Shown: in pieces, positions 21,901 to 30,797 of the stretch
Numbering within the stretch: position 1 is the stretch's first letter
Layout: every line of letters begins with the position of its first letter
DNA from: Streptomyces sp. NBC_00433
GTDB taxonomy: Bacteria; Actinomycetota; Actinomycetes; Streptomycetales; Streptomycetaceae
Direction: 5' to 3'
Assembly (NCBI GenBank): GCA_036015235.1
Contig: CP107926.1
Location: forward strand, 6,137,501 to 6,201,500
DNA length: 64,000 nucleotides
Program-made: the position numbers and the translations under genes
The notes under the pieces: generated by a model
What the model was told of the DNA's origin: nothing
The model's database searches: none
Seen by the model: only the letters and a program-made list of their open reading frames with translations

Positions 21901-23951
21901 CCTTCGCCTCCGGCGGCTCGGTCGGCTACGACCACAAGAAGATGGCCATCACCTCCTCCGGCGCCTGGGAGTCGGTGAAGCGGCACTTCCGCGAGACGGG
22001 CCACAACACCCAGGAAGAGGACTTCACCGTCGTCGGCATCGGCGACATGTCCGGTGACGTCTTCGGCAACGGGATGCTGCTGTCCGAGCACATCAAGCTG
22101 GTGGCCGCCTTCGACCACCGGCACATCTTCCTCGACCCCAAGCCGGACCCGGCGGCCTCCTACGCCGAGCGGCGGCGGCTGTTCGACATGCCGCGCAGCA
22201 GTTGGGCCGACTACGACACCTCGCTGATCTCCCCCGGCGGCGGGATCTACCCCAGGACGGCCAAGTCGATCCCGGTCAACGCGCAGGTGCGCGCGGCACT
22301 GGGCATCGCGGCGGGAGCGGTCAAGATCACCCCGGCCGAGCTGATGAAGGCCATCCTGCAGGCCCCGGTCGACCTGCTGTGGAACGGCGGCATCGGCACC
22401 TACGTCAAGGCGTCCACCGAGACCAACCTGGACGTCGGCGACAAGGCCAACGACGCGATCCGCATCGACGGTTCGCAGCTGCGGGTCAAGGTGGTCGGCG
22501 AGGGCGGCAACCTGGGCTTCACGCAGCTGGGCCGGATCGAATTCGCCCGCTCCGGCGGCCCGGAGGGCGAGGGCGGCCGCATCAACACCGACGCGATCGA
22601 CAACAGCGCCGGGGTGGACGCCTCCGACCACGAGGTCAACATCAAGATCCTGCTCAACAGCGTGGTGGCCGAGGGCGACCTGACGGTCAAGCAGCGCAAC
22701 ACGCTGCTGGCCGAGATGACCCACGAGGTCGGCAACCTGGTGCTGCGCAACAACTACGCGCAGAATGTCGCGCTCGGCAACAGCATGGCGCAGTCCGACA
22801 GCCTGCTGCACGCCCACCAGCGCTTCATCCGCAGGCTGGTGCGCGACGGGCACCTGGACCGGGCGCTGGAGTTCCTGCCCACCGACCGGCAGATCCGCGA
22901 ACGGCTCAGCGCGGGACAGGGCCTCAGCCAGCCGGAGATGGCGGTGATCCTCGCCTACGCCAAGATCACCGCGGCCGAGGAGCTCATCCACACCGGGCTG
23001 CCCGACGATCCGTATCTGCGCGGGCTGCTGCACGCGTACTTCCCCGTGCCGCTGCGGGAGCGGTTCGCACCGCAGATCAACGCCCACGCCCTGCACCGCG
23101 AGATCGTCACCACCGTGCTGGTCAACGACACGGTCAACACCGGCGGCACGACCTTCCTGCACCGCTTCAGGGAGGAGATCGGCGCGACCACCGAGGAGAT
23201 CGTCAGGGCGCACACCGCGGCCCGCGCGATCTTCGGGCTCGGCGCGATCTGGGACGAGGTCGAGGCGCTGGACAACACGGTCGACGCGGCCGTGCAGACC
23301 CGGATCCGGCTGCACTCGCGTCGGCTGGTCGAGCGCGCCACCCGCTGGCTGCTCAACAACCGGCTGCAGCCGCTGCAGATCGCCGAGACCATCGAGGACT
23401 TCACCGACGGTGTGGCCGTGGTGTGGGCGCAGCTGCCGAAGCTGCTGCGGGGCGCGGACCTGGAATGGTACGAGTCGCTGCACGACGAGCTGATCGCCGG
23501 CGGGGTGCCCGAGGCCCTGGCCATCCGGGTCGCCGGCTTCTCCTCCGCCTTCCCGGCGCTGGACATCGTGGAGGTCGCCCACCGCAGCGGCAAGGAGCCG
23601 CTGGACGTGGCCGAAATCTACTTCGACCTCGCCGACCGGCTGCAGATCACCCAGCTGCTCGACCGGATCATCCTGCTGCCGCGCGCCGACCGCTGGCAGT
23701 CGATGGCTCGGGCCGCGATCCGCGAGGACCTCTTCGCGGCGCACGCGGCGCTGACCGCGGACGTGCTGGCGGCCGGCGACGACCTGGCCACACCGGAGCA
23801 GCGTTACCACGCCTGGGAGGAGCAGAATTCCGGCCTGATCGGGCGGGCGCGGACGACACTGGAGGAGATCCAGGGGGCCGAGGAATTCGACCTGGCGAGC
23901 CTGTCGGTGGCGATGCGGACCTTCAGGACGCTGCTGCGCACCCACCGCTGA
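18996..23951 (+). CDS. NAD-specific glutamate dehydrogenase (large type)
   Basis: Very large protein of 1651 residues matching the ~180-kDa class of NAD-dependent glutamate dehydrogenases known from Streptomyces, Pseudomonas and mycobacteria. It oxidises glutamate to 2-oxoglutarate and ammonium. The N-terminal ~800 residues include ACT-like regulatory segments. The catalytic core starts near residue 837 with GKVARGGLRWSDRREDF and has AQMVKNTVIVPVGAKGGF near 864-881. The NAD-binding part has GIGDMSGDVFGNGMLLSE near 1014 and GEGGNLGFTQLGRIEFA near 1168. The ATG at 18996 has GGAGTCAGAGG upstream. It is convergent with a kinase gene only 28 bases away. In mycobacteria the small FHA protein GarA inhibits this enzyme under kinase control; that gene is not in this window. 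Confidence 0.97.
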   Translation: MQTKLDETKAERLEQAARVGENSQKGKLPGQGLDKEALTAFLQRYYLHSAPEDVVDRDPDDIFGAALSHYRLAEVRPQGTANVRVFTPSVEENGWQCSHTVVEVVTDDMPFLVDSVTNALTQANRAIHVVVHPQFTVRRDVTGKLQEVMATVPEGADGTLPHDMLIESWIHVEIDRETDRADLKEITADLRRVLSDVRESVEDWTKMRQAAQSIADELAAAPPPLPAQETGEALELLRWLDGDHFTYLGYREYALTTETAEDGSPEDVLVAVPGTGLGILRSDPQHPHSDSTHPGHPNSPSFSRLPADARAKAREHKLLVLTKANSRSTVHRPSYLDYVGVKKFDADGNVVGERRFLGLFSSAAYTESVRRVPVVRRKVEEVLEGAGFSADSHDGRDLLQILETYPRDELFQTPVDELRSIATSVLYLQERRKLRLFLRQDEYGRYFSALVYLPRDRYTTAVRLRLTNILQDELGGHSVDFTAWNTESVLSRLHFVIRIDPGGSLRELDDADVERIESRLSDATRSWADGFAEALTAECGEERSAELVRRYGQAFPDGYRADFPPRVAVADLQHFEELGADDFTLSLYEPVGAAPEERRFKIYRTGAPVSLSAVLPVLQRLGVEVVDERPYELHRSDKSRVWVYDFGLRLDPALGDLGDDARGRFQEAFAATWTDRAENDGFNSLVLRAGLDWRQAMVLRAYAKYLRQAGSTFSQDYMEDTLRTNVHTTRLLVNLFQARLSPDHQRAGSELTDGILEELDGALDQVASLDEDRILRSFLSLIKATLRTNYFQRAQDGQPHRYLSMKFDPQAIPELPAPRPAYEIWVYSPRVEGVHLRFGKVARGGLRWSDRREDFRTEVLGLVKAQMVKNTVIVPVGAKGGFVGKRLPDPAADRDAWLAEGIDCYKTFISGLLDITDNLVAGEVVPPRDVVRHDGDDTYLVVAADKGTASFSDIANEVAVSYGFWLGDAFASGGSVGYDHKKMAITSSGAWESVKRHFRETGHNTQEEDFTVVGIGDMSGDVFGNGMLLSEHIKLVAAFDHRHIFLDPKPDPAASYAERRRLFDMPRSSWADYDTSLISPGGGIYPRTAKSIPVNAQVRAALGIAAGAVKITPAELMKAILQAPVDLLWNGGIGTYVKASTETNLDVGDKANDAIRIDGSQLRVKVVGEGGNLGFTQLGRIEFARSGGPEGEGGRINTDAIDNSAGVDASDHEVNIKILLNSVVAEGDLTVKQRNTLLAEMTHEVGNLVLRNNYAQNVALGNSMAQSDSLLHAHQRFIRRLVRDGHLDRALEFLPTDRQIRERLSAGQGLSQPEMAVILAYAKITAAEELIHTGLPDDPYLRGLLHAYFPVPLRERFAPQINAHALHREIVTTVLVNDTVNTGGTTFLHRFREEIGATTEEIVRAHTAARAIFGLGAIWDEVEALDNTVDAAVQTRIRLHSRRLVERATRWLLNNRLQPLQIAETIEDFTDGVAVVWAQLPKLLRGADLEWYESLHDELIAGGVPEALAIRVAGFSSAFPALDIVEVAHRSGKEPLDVAEIYFDLADRLQITQLLDRIILLPRADRWQSMARAAIREDLFAAHAALTADVLAAGDDLATPEQRYHAWEEQNSGLIGRARTTLEEIQGAEEFDLASLSVAMRTFRTLLRTHR

Positions 23952-23979
23952 GCCCGCGGTCCGCCCGGCCGCCGGGGGG

Positions 23980-25923
23980 TCAGGACGTGCCGCCGCCCGG
24001 AATCGTCCAGAGGGTGAGCAGGCCGGTGTAGACGGGGGTCTTGTAGAAGTTCGCCGTCGGCTCGGTCTTGGTGATCGTCCACATGGCCAGATGGCCCTCG
24101 GCGGTCACCATGCAGAGCCGGTCACCGACCTGGAGCAGCGCGTTGGAGCCGACCAGGTCCTGGGCGCCGACCTGGGTCGGCAGCGGGGCGGACTCGGCGG
24201 CGCTCTTGCAGTCCGCGGGCTGGTCGGTCGGGGACTTGCCCGCGGGGGTGTCGAAGGTCAGATAGTCGTCGCCGTAGGTGAACTCGACCTGGCGGTTTTC
24301 GAGGGTGTGCTGCGGGTCGACCTTCGGCTGGTCCAGGTCCACGTCGGGGCCGGAGTCCAGGCTGTTGGGCGGCCGGACGGTGAGCGGGTGGTCCTGGAAG
24401 ACCACCGTGTAGTCCCCCGGGCCGGCGCCGGTCGGGTCGGCGGCCGGGGTGGTGTCCGTCGGCGCGTTCGAGGGGGTGTGCCGCTGGTCCGGCGCCTGCG
24501 AGGCGGGAGCCGAGGGGCCGCCCGAGGAGGTGCCCTTCGAGGAGGCGCCGTCGTTGTCGCTGTGCCGGGTGAAGGTGTAGGTCAGCGCCACCGCCAGCAC
24601 CACGGCGAGGACGCCGCTGCCGATATAGAGCACCTTCTGCCTCCGGCCGACGGGCCGGCCACCGCCCGGGGCGGGCGCGGGAGTCGCGGCGGGCGCCGGG
24701 TGCTGCGGGGTGCCGGGCGGCTGCCAGGACGAGGTCCCGGCCGGGTAGGCGGACGTCAGCGGTGCCGTCCCCGGGCCCTGCCCCGGGCCTTGACCCTGGC
24801 CCTGACCCGGGCCTTGACCCGGGCCCGCGTGCGGCGGGGCGGCCCCGAAGGCCCCGGTGGGCGCGGCCGGCGCTGCCGGCGCTGCCGGTGCGGCCGGCGG
24901 GATCTCGGGCACCGTCACCGGTATGCCAGGGGTGCCGGAGGCCGGCGGGACCGGGGGCCTCGGCGGTATGGGGGCGGCGGCCGGTGCCGCGTTGGGAGCG
25001 GACTCCGGCTCCAGGGGCAGCTTGGCCGCCGCCTCGCGCCGTACGATCTCCGCGGCCACCGGCTCCGGCAGCCAGCCCGCCACATCCCGCAGCGGGCGGC
25101 CGGCCGCACGGGCGCAGGACTCGGCCAGTTCCTCGGGCGAGGGGCGGGCGTCGGGGTCGGCGGTGAGGCAGCGCTCCAGCAGTTCGCGCAGCGGCTCGGG
25201 ATACGAGCTGAGGTCGGGCGGCCGTATCGCGGTGTTGGCGATCTGCGCGGCCAGCGTGATCGCGCCCGCCTCGCCGTACGGGTGCCGCCCGGTGGCGGCG
25301 ACCGCCGCGATCAGGCCGAGCGAGAAGACGTCGGTGGCCGGGGTGAGGGCGAGCCCGTTGGCGTGCTCGGGCGACATGAACTGCGGGGTGCCGATCAGTC
25401 CGCCGCTGCGGGTCAGCGCGGTGGAGTCCGCGGCCCGGGCGATGCCGAAGTCGATGACCGAGGGGCCCGCGGCGCCGAGCAGGATGTTGCTCGGCTTGAG
25501 GTCGCGGTGGATCACGCCCGCCGCGTGCACCGCCCGCAGCGCCTCCGCCGCGCAGCCCGTCAGCTGGAAGACGCTCGGCAGCGGCAGGGCGCCGTAGCGG
25601 GCCAAGGCCTCGTCCAGCGGGAGGCCGGGGACGTAGGCGGTGGCCAGCCAGGGCTGGTTGCCGGTCGTGTCGTGGTCCAGGACCGACACCACGTAGTAGC
25701 CCTGCACGCGGCGGGCCGCCTGCACCTCCTGCTGGAAGCGGCGGCGGAATTCCTCGTCCTGGGCGTATTCGCGCCGGATCACTTTCAGGGCGAGCGGCTG
25801 GCCGCCGCGGGTGTGGCTGAGGTACACGCTGCCCATGCCGCCCTCGCCGATCCTGGCGCGGAGCCGGTAGCCGGCGACCTCGCGGGGATCCTGCGGCTGG
25901 AGCGGGGTCAGCGGGCGGGACAT
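23980..25923 (-). CDS. Membrane Ser/Thr protein kinase
   Basis: Receptor-like kinase of 647 residues. The N-terminal Hanks kinase domain (about 18-280) has the Gly-rich loop IGEGGMGSVYL, Lys47 (LALKVI), catalytic Asp141 in IHRDLKPSNILL, and DFG at 158-160 followed by GTPQFMSPEH. A long Pro/Ala/Gly/Gln-rich juxtamembrane linker (about 305-425) leads to one membrane helix near 430-450. The external ~195-residue domain lacks PASTA repeats and has no recognised fold. The ATG at 25923 is preferred; a GTG nine codons upstream is possible. Gene order places it between glutamate dehydrogenase and the glycopolymer locus, so wall polymer control is a plausible but unproven role. Confidence 0.93.
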   Translation of the reverse strand: MSRPLTPLQPQDPREVAGYRLRARIGEGGMGSVYLSHTRGGQPLALKVIRREYAQDEEFRRRFQQEVQAARRVQGYYVVSVLDHDTTGNQPWLATAYVPGLPLDEALARYGALPLPSVFQLTGCAAEALRAVHAAGVIHRDLKPSNILLGAAGPSVIDFGIARAADSTALTRSGGLIGTPQFMSPEHANGLALTPATDVFSLGLIAAVAATGRHPYGEAGAITLAAQIANTAIRPPDLSSYPEPLRELLERCLTADPDARPSPEELAESCARAAGRPLRDVAGWLPEPVAAEIVRREAAAKLPLEPESAPNAAPAAAPIPPRPPVPPASGTPGIPVTVPEIPPAAPAAPAAPAAPTGAFGAAPPHAGPGQGPGQGQGQGPGQGPGTAPLTSAYPAGTSSWQPPGTPQHPAPAATPAPAPGGGRPVGRRQKVLYIGSGVLAVVLAVALTYTFTRHSDNDGASSKGTSSGGPSAPASQAPDQRHTPSNAPTDTTPAADPTGAGPGDYTVVFQDHPLTVRPPNSLDSGPDVDLDQPKVDPQHTLENRQVEFTYGDDYLTFDTPAGKSPTDQPADCKSAAESAPLPTQVGAQDLVGSNALLQVGDRLCMVTAEGHLAMWTITKTEPTANFYKTPVYTGLLTLWTIPGGGTS

Positions 25924-25955
25924 GTTTTCTTGGCCGGCGATTTTGGGCACCCCCC

Positions 25956-25978
25956 GGGTAGACGAAGTGATGCTACCC
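25956..25978. promoter_or_regulatory. Inverted repeat overlapping a -10-like site
   Basis: GGGTAG and CTACCC are 6-base inverted arms 11 bases apart, 33 bases upstream of the kinase start at 25923. On the minus strand the repeat overlaps TAGCAT, a plausible -10 hexamer. It could be an operator for the kinase gene; evidence is only symmetry and position. Confidence 0.35.
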
Positions 25979-26059
25979 GCATGGGGGTGGTGGGGGGTTG
26001 GGCTTGTGCCGCTTGCCTTGCGGCGCCAAGGGGGTGCCCCCCCGCTGTTGTCTCTGACG

Positions 26060-26165
26060 GTGCATCAGGGCAGGGCGCGCGGTTCCTCGCGCCCCTGGGC
26101 GGGTGCCGCTTGGGGCGCGTCGCCCTCTTTCCCAGGGCTTCGGCTGGGGTACCCCATCGCCGGGG
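26060..26165. repeat. Non-coding patch with dispersed repeat motifs
   Basis: The 242-base gap between the kinase (start 25923) and the next gene end (26166) holds no gene. From about 26060 it contains GC-rich motifs of a kind scattered in Streptomyces intergenic DNA. A 17-base stretch at 26091-26107 (GCCCCTGGGCGGGTGCC) recurs exactly at 51504-51520, and CCCAGGGCTTCGGCTGGGGTACCCC-like sequence follows it in both places. It looks like one degenerate copy of the family seen at 51.5-52 kb. Confidence 0.6.
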
Positions 26166-27671
26166 TCAAGGGGCCAGGTGGAAGAGGCGTTCGCCCGTGT
26201 GGGGGGAAGTGGACGTCAGGGTGGCGGGGGTCGGGGGGAGGGTGGAGGGGGGGAGGAGGAGCCAGGTGGCGTGGTAGCGGTGGGCGATGGCGGTGCGGCG
26301 GGGGAGGGGGGTGGACGGGGAGAAGTACGCGGTGGTGTCGGACCAGCGGCGGGTGCGGTCGGCGGCCGGGGTCGAGGGGTCGGGCCAGGTGGGGGCCACC
26401 AGGTAGAGGCCGTAGGCGGGGAGTACGTGCATCGGGATGGACGCGTCCGTCAGGACGACCGCGCCGACCGGGACGCGGTCGGCGACCCAGCGGTAGTCGG
26501 GCCAGCGCGACGGGTGCGGGGTGGTGACGGGGAGCCAGCGCTGCGGGATCACCGAGCCGATCTGCGCGGCCAGCGCGAAGCACAGCGCCACCGCGGCGAC
26601 CGGCGCCAGGAAGGCGCGCAGCCGGGTCCAGGGCGGGGCGGCGGCCAGCTCGACGGCGAGGGCGAACTGCAGCGGCACCAGCAGGAGGGCGAAGACCCGG
26701 CCGTAGGTGTAGTGGCCGCTGAACCAGCCGTACGCGGCGACGGCGCTGTCGGCCGCGAACATCAGGACCAGCGGGTCGCGCAGCCGGCGCCGGGCCCGCC
26801 AGGCCAGTGCGGGCAGGCCGGCGAGGGCGAGGCCGTACCACTGCCAGGGGTGGATGTAGAGGCGGCGGTGGACCTGGTCGACCGTGGTGTCGCCGGCGAG
26901 CGCGAAGACGTCGAAGTACGGCCAGGCCAGGGCGGCCGCGATGGCCGCGACACCGGCCACCGCCCACAGCCCGGCCACCCGCCGGGACCAGTCGCGCTGC
27001 CGCCCGGCGACGGTCGCCGCGATGCCGACGCTCGCGGCCAGCGCGGTGATCGGGTGGATGAGCAGCAGCACGCCGGCCGTGGCGCCGAGCCCGGCGTACG
27101 ACCAGGCGGTGCCGCCGCGCCGGGCCAGCCGGTCGGTCCAGGCCCACAGCAGGAAGGCGAGGCCCACGGCGAAGGCGCTGGGGTAGGACGCCCCGCGGGT
27201 CAGCGACCACACCCCGCAGAAGCCGCTCCATTCCTTGCCCTGCACGCCCCACAGCAGGGTGAAGGCCAGCAGCGCGTAGACGGGTGCGGCCCGCCGGCTG
27301 CTCAGCGTCCTGGCGTAGGCGCCGACGCCGACGACGAGCACCGCCAGGTTCAGCGGGCCGCACCAGCGCACCATCTGCCATCCGGCGGCGCCGGTCAGCC
27401 GGGCGGCGAGGCCGAGCGTGACGATGTAGGGGGAGTAGTAGGGGCTGTCGGTGCCGGGTTCGTCGAGCAGTGGGTTGGCCGGGTGCCAGGGGTTGTCCTT
27501 GACGCGCTGCACCGCGGAGGCGTGCTGGCCGAAGTCGGAGGCGATGGGGGTGTGCCAGGCGACGACGGCGAGCAGCAGCCAGAAGCCGGTGCCGATGATC
27601 GCGTACGGTGTCGGCCGCCAGGCCAGGGCGCGCGTGCGGTCGCGGAGCGCGACCCGTGCTTCCCCGGTCAC
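26166..27671 (-). CDS. Polytopic membrane protein, GT-C glycosyltransferase-like
   Basis: Integral membrane protein of 501 residues with roughly ten or more hydrophobic helices. Its layout, with an early external loop containing ASDFGQHASAVQ and a soluble C-terminal stretch, resembles GT-C glycosyltransferases that use lipid-linked sugars, but no catalytic motif was firmly recognised. The GTG start overlaps the stop of the upstream gene by GTGA, so the two are translationally coupled. Their place beside rmlC and the glycopolymer operon suggests polymer or arabinan-like decoration, an inference only. The last ~40 residues are Pro/Thr/Ser-rich. The frame is open far upstream through the neighbouring gene, which is a shadow. 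Confidence 0.8.
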   Translation of the reverse strand: MTGEARVALRDRTRALAWRPTPYAIIGTGFWLLLAVVAWHTPIASDFGQHASAVQRVKDNPWHPANPLLDEPGTDSPYYSPYIVTLGLAARLTGAAGWQMVRWCGPLNLAVLVVGVGAYARTLSSRRAAPVYALLAFTLLWGVQGKEWSGFCGVWSLTRGASYPSAFAVGLAFLLWAWTDRLARRGGTAWSYAGLGATAGVLLLIHPITALAASVGIAATVAGRQRDWSRRVAGLWAVAGVAAIAAALAWPYFDVFALAGDTTVDQVHRRLYIHPWQWYGLALAGLPALAWRARRRLRDPLVLMFAADSAVAAYGWFSGHYTYGRVFALLLVPLQFALAVELAAAPPWTRLRAFLAPVAAVALCFALAAQIGSVIPQRWLPVTTPHPSRWPDYRWVADRVPVGAVVLTDASIPMHVLPAYGLYLVAPTWPDPSTPAADRTRRWSDTTAYFSPSTPLPRRTAIAHRYHATWLLLPPSTLPPTPATLTSTSPHTGERLFHLAP

Positions 27672-29194
27672 GTGGTGGCGCCCGAGCGGGGCGGCGCCGT
27701 GCGGACGGGGCGGCGGGCGGGCCGGCGGGGCGGTTCGTCGCCCGGCGGCCGGTCGGCGGGGTGGGCCGCGGTCAGCAGCGGCACCGCCAGGAAGCCCAGC
27801 AGGACCGGCGCCGCCATGTAGCGGAACAGCCCGGCCGGGGTGGCGACGAGCACTGCGACCTGGAGCCCCGCGGTGGTCGCCGCCAGGGCGAGCGCGGCCC
27901 GCAGCGGGCGGCGCCGCACCAGCCGCAGCACGATCAGATACGTGGCCCAGCACCACAGCGAGCCGGTCCACAGGAACCAGGTCAGCTCGGGCGCGCGGGC
28001 GGCGGTGTAGGCCCACACGCCCGCGCGGTGCAGCGAGGCGGACGGCGGGTCGGTGCGCAGCGCGGGCAGGAAGCGGCTGTGCTCCATCAGGCCGCCGGGC
28101 CGGGAGTAGCCGAAGCGGTTGGCGGGGATGACGGGCGGCTGCACGAAGATGTCGGTGTCGTTGTGGGGCAGCGCCCAGGCGATCCTGCCGCGGCACAGGT
28201 GGGCCGACAGCATGAGGTCGGGCCGCTTGGACAGGATGTGGCCCCAGACGTCGAGCAGCCTGCCGTTGAGCCTTTCCGCGGCCGGGCGGTCGAAGGGCGT
28301 GCCCATCAGCGGGTCGACCCAGGCGCAGTTGGAGCCGCCGGCGGACCAGTGGCCGAGCGGCGCGACCTGCCGCATCACGGCGAGGTCGGAGCCGCGGAAG
28401 GACTGCGGGGCGCGGTGGTAGGCGACCGCGATGTCGGCGTAGTTGAAGGCGTAGTAGGAGCTGGTGCGCGGCTCCTGGATGCCGATCGCCGGGTAGACGC
28501 CGAAGTTGAGCCCGAGGGCCAGCGCGGTCGGGATCAGGGTGGCGGCGGCGATCCTGCGCCAGTGCCGCGGCATCGCGACGAGCAGCACCGCGCCCGCGGT
28601 CACCACGGCCGGGTAGGTGTTGTTGCGGAAGACCGACAGGCCGAGCATCGCACCGGCCAGCAGCCACCAGTGCGGGGCCGGGCGCTGCCGGGCGGCCAGG
28701 TGGGCGCAGGCGCCGAAGGCCAGCACGGCGGCGATGGCGTAGGCGCTGTCCTTCCACACGAAGATGGCGAAGGTGCCGGTGGAGGGCACCAGCACGACCG
28801 CCAGGGGCGCGGCCGCCGCCCACCGGCCGCGTACGCCGAGCGCGCGCAGCCCGTGGCACACGTAGCCGAGCGACGCGGCAAGGGCGACGGTCTGCACGAA
28901 CGTCAGGGCGGCGACCCCGCCGGTGATCTGCAGCGACAGCCACACCAGGACGTCGTAGGCGACGGCGTGGTCGCTGCGCCAGTGGCCGGTGGTCACCTGC
29001 CAGACGTAGGTGATCGAGTCGAAGCTCATCAGGCCGGGGTAGAAGGCCAGCCACCAGGCCAGCAGCACCGCCTCGCAGAGCAGGCCCACCGCGAGCGGCA
29101 GCCTGGCCCGCTCGGGCACCCGGTCCGCGGTGCGGCGCAGCGCCGCGAGCGGCGGGAGGGAACGGGCTCCGCTGAAGCGGCCGATGGTCGTCAC
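27668..29194 (-). CDS. Polytopic membrane protein, DUF6020/GT-C-like
   Basis: Integral membrane protein of 508 residues with about ten helices. The first external loop contains FYPGLMSFDSITYVWQ with acidic residues, resembling the DUF6020/GtrII-type group of presumed membrane glycosyltransferases. A large external loop lies in the middle (about 245-370), and a charged Pro/Arg tail ends the protein in the cytoplasm. Translation from the GTG at 29194 is assumed; no clear Shine-Dalgarno is seen. The following gene starts inside its stop codon. It is divergent from rmlC across 167 bases, so the pair and rmlC may share a regulatory region. Confidence 0.8.
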   Translation of the reverse strand: MTTIGRFSGARSLPPLAALRRTADRVPERARLPLAVGLLCEAVLLAWWLAFYPGLMSFDSITYVWQVTTGHWRSDHAVAYDVLVWLSLQITGGVAALTFVQTVALAASLGYVCHGLRALGVRGRWAAAAPLAVVLVPSTGTFAIFVWKDSAYAIAAVLAFGACAHLAARQRPAPHWWLLAGAMLGLSVFRNNTYPAVVTAGAVLLVAMPRHWRRIAAATLIPTALALGLNFGVYPAIGIQEPRTSSYYAFNYADIAVAYHRAPQSFRGSDLAVMRQVAPLGHWSAGGSNCAWVDPLMGTPFDRPAAERLNGRLLDVWGHILSKRPDLMLSAHLCRGRIAWALPHNDTDIFVQPPVIPANRFGYSRPGGLMEHSRFLPALRTDPPSASLHRAGVWAYTAARAPELTWFLWTGSLWCWATYLIVLRLVRRRPLRAALALAATTAGLQVAVLVATPAGLFRYMAAPVLLGFLAVPLLTAAHPADRPPGDEPPRRPARRPVRTAPPRSGATT

Positions 29195-29361
29195 CCGATT
29201 TCAACGCGGTCCGCGCGCAAAGGTTTCGCGCCGCCCCGCCGACGGCCCCCGCACACCACCCGTTCGGCGGACCGGGCCGCGCGGCGCGGTGACCGGCGCG
29301 GGTGCTCCGCAGTTGGGACACGAGCAGACCCGACCGTGGCAGGCACGTGAAAGGCAGACAC

Positions 29362-29979
29362 ATGCGCGAGACCCGCATCCCCGGGGCCTGGGTCCATGAG
29401 CCCGCCGTCTTCCCCGACGAGCGCGGGCGCTTCCACGAGTGGTTCAGGGGCGCCGACTTCGCCGCGGCCACCGACCACCCGATGGGCCTGGCGCAGGCCA
29501 ACTGCTCGGTGTCGCGGCGCGGCACCCTGCGCGGGGTGCACTTCGCGGACGTGCCGCCCGGGCAGGCGAAGTACGTCACCTGCGTCCGCGGCGCGGTGCT
29601 CGACGTCGTGGTGGACGTGCGGACCGGCTCGCCGGCCTACGGGCGGCACGAGGCCGTCCTGCTCGACGACCGCGAGCACCGGGCGGTCTACCTGGCCGAG
29701 GGCCTCGGGCACGCCTTCCTCGCGCTGACCGACGACGCCACCGTCGTCTACCTGTGCTCGCGGGGCTACGCGCCGGGCCGCGAGCACGGGGTGCACCCGC
29801 TGGACCCGGCGCTGGGCATCGGGTGGCCCGCCGACTGCCCGCCGCTGCTGTCGGCGAAGGACGCGGCGGCCCCGTCGCTCGCCGAGGCGGAGCGGGCGGG
29901 GCTGCTGCCGGAATACGCCGAATGCGCCGCCTACTACGAGCAGTTGCGCAGCGCGGGGAAGGCCGCGGCCAACGCCTGA
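29362..29979 (+). CDS. rmlC: dTDP-4-dehydrorhamnose 3,5-epimerase
   Basis: Enzyme of 205 residues that epimerises C3 and C5 of dTDP-4-keto-6-deoxyglucose, third step of dTDP-L-rhamnose synthesis. The cupin core shows GTLRGVHF with the catalytic His60, then YVTCVRGAVLDVVVDVRTGS and AEGLGHAFLAL. AAGG seven bases before the ATG supports the start. Unlike rmlA, rmlB and rmlD it lies on the plus strand, and its last 46 bases overlap the 3' end of rmlD tail to tail. A close paralog family (5-epimerases for other deoxysugars) cannot be fully excluded, but the complete rml set nearby supports rhamnose. Confidence 0.95.
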   Translation: MRETRIPGAWVHEPAVFPDERGRFHEWFRGADFAAATDHPMGLAQANCSVSRRGTLRGVHFADVPPGQAKYVTCVRGAVLDVVVDVRTGSPAYGRHEAVLLDDREHRAVYLAEGLGHAFLALTDDATVVYLCSRGYAPGREHGVHPLDPALGIGWPADCPPLLSAKDAAAPSLAEAERAGLLPEYAECAAYYEQLRSAGKAAANA

Positions 29980-30797
29980 CGCCAGTCGCGGATCGGCTCG
30001 ATGCCCGCCGCGGCCCAGCCGTCGTGGGCCAGCAGGCTGCTGGCCGGCCGGGGCGCGGGGCGCGGCACCGCGGAGGTCGGGACCCGGCGCACCCGGTCGG
30101 GGTCGGCGCCGAGCAGCCGGAAGACCTCGCGGGCCAGGTCGTACCAGCTGGCAGCGCCCGCACTGGTGCCGTGGTAGATCCCGGCGGGGGCGGCGCCGGC
30201 CGAGCCGAGCGCGACCAGCCGCTCCGCGAGGTCCGCCGTCCAGGTCGGCTGGCCGCACTGGTCGCCGACCACGTCGACGGTGTCGCGCTTCCTTTCCAGG
30301 CGGATCATCGTACGGACGAAGTTCGCCCCGCCCGCGCCGTACAGCCACCCGGTGCGCACCACGTAGCCGTCGCCCGGCAGCAGGTCGAGCACCGCCTGCT
30401 CGCCGGCGAGCTTGCTCCGCCCGTAGGCGGTACGCGGCAGCGGCCGGTCGGTCTCGCGGTACGGGGCCGCCGCGTCGCCGGCGAAGACGTAGTCGGTGGA
30501 CACGTGCAGCAGCCGGGCGCCGTGCTTCGCGGACAGCACGGCGAGATGGCGCGGGCCCTCGCCGTTGACCCGCAGCGCGTCCGGCTCCGCCGTCTCGGCG
30601 GCGTCCACGCCCGTCCAGGCGGCGCAGTTGACGACGACGGTGGGCCGGTGGTCGTCGAAGACCTCGCGGACCGCGTCCTCGTCGGTGATGTCCAGCGCCC
30701 GCCGGTCCACCCCGACGGCCGCCTCGCCGTCCTCGGCGAGCCGCAGCAGCACATCGCGGGCCAGCATCCCGCCGGCCCCGGTCACCAGCCAGGTCAT
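29934..30797 (-). CDS. rmlD: dTDP-4-dehydrorhamnose reductase
   Basis: Short-chain reductase of 287 residues that makes dTDP-L-rhamnose. Seen are the nucleotide-binding VTGAGGMLARD near residues 5-15, the STDYVFAG segment, and the catalytic Tyr125/Lys129 in AYGRSKLAGEQAV. It is the last gene of the seven-gene minus-strand operon. Its ATG overlaps the rmlB stop by ATGA. The 3' end lies antisense to the last 46 bases of rmlC, so the two mRNAs share complementary ends. Confidence 0.95.
   Translation of the reverse strand: MTWLVTGAGGMLARDVLLRLAEDGEAAVGVDRRALDITDEDAVREVFDDHRPTVVVNCAAWTGVDAAETAEPDALRVNGEGPRHLAVLSAKHGARLLHVSTDYVFAGDAAAPYRETDRPLPRTAYGRSKLAGEQAVLDLLPGDGYVVRTGWLYGAGGANFVRTMIRLERKRDTVDVVGDQCGQPTWTADLAERLVALGSAGAAPAGIYHGTSAGAASWYDLAREVFRLLGADPDRVRRVPTSAVPRPAPRPASSLLAHDGWAAAGIEPIRDWRQALAAAFPALRNCS

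Noticed and set aside
18987..23945. A 1652-codon open frame antisense to the glutamate dehydrogenase gene
   Set aside because: Long antisense frames are expected in very GC-rich genes with strong third-position bias; its translation is low-complexity and resembles no protein, while the sense frame is a clear enzyme.
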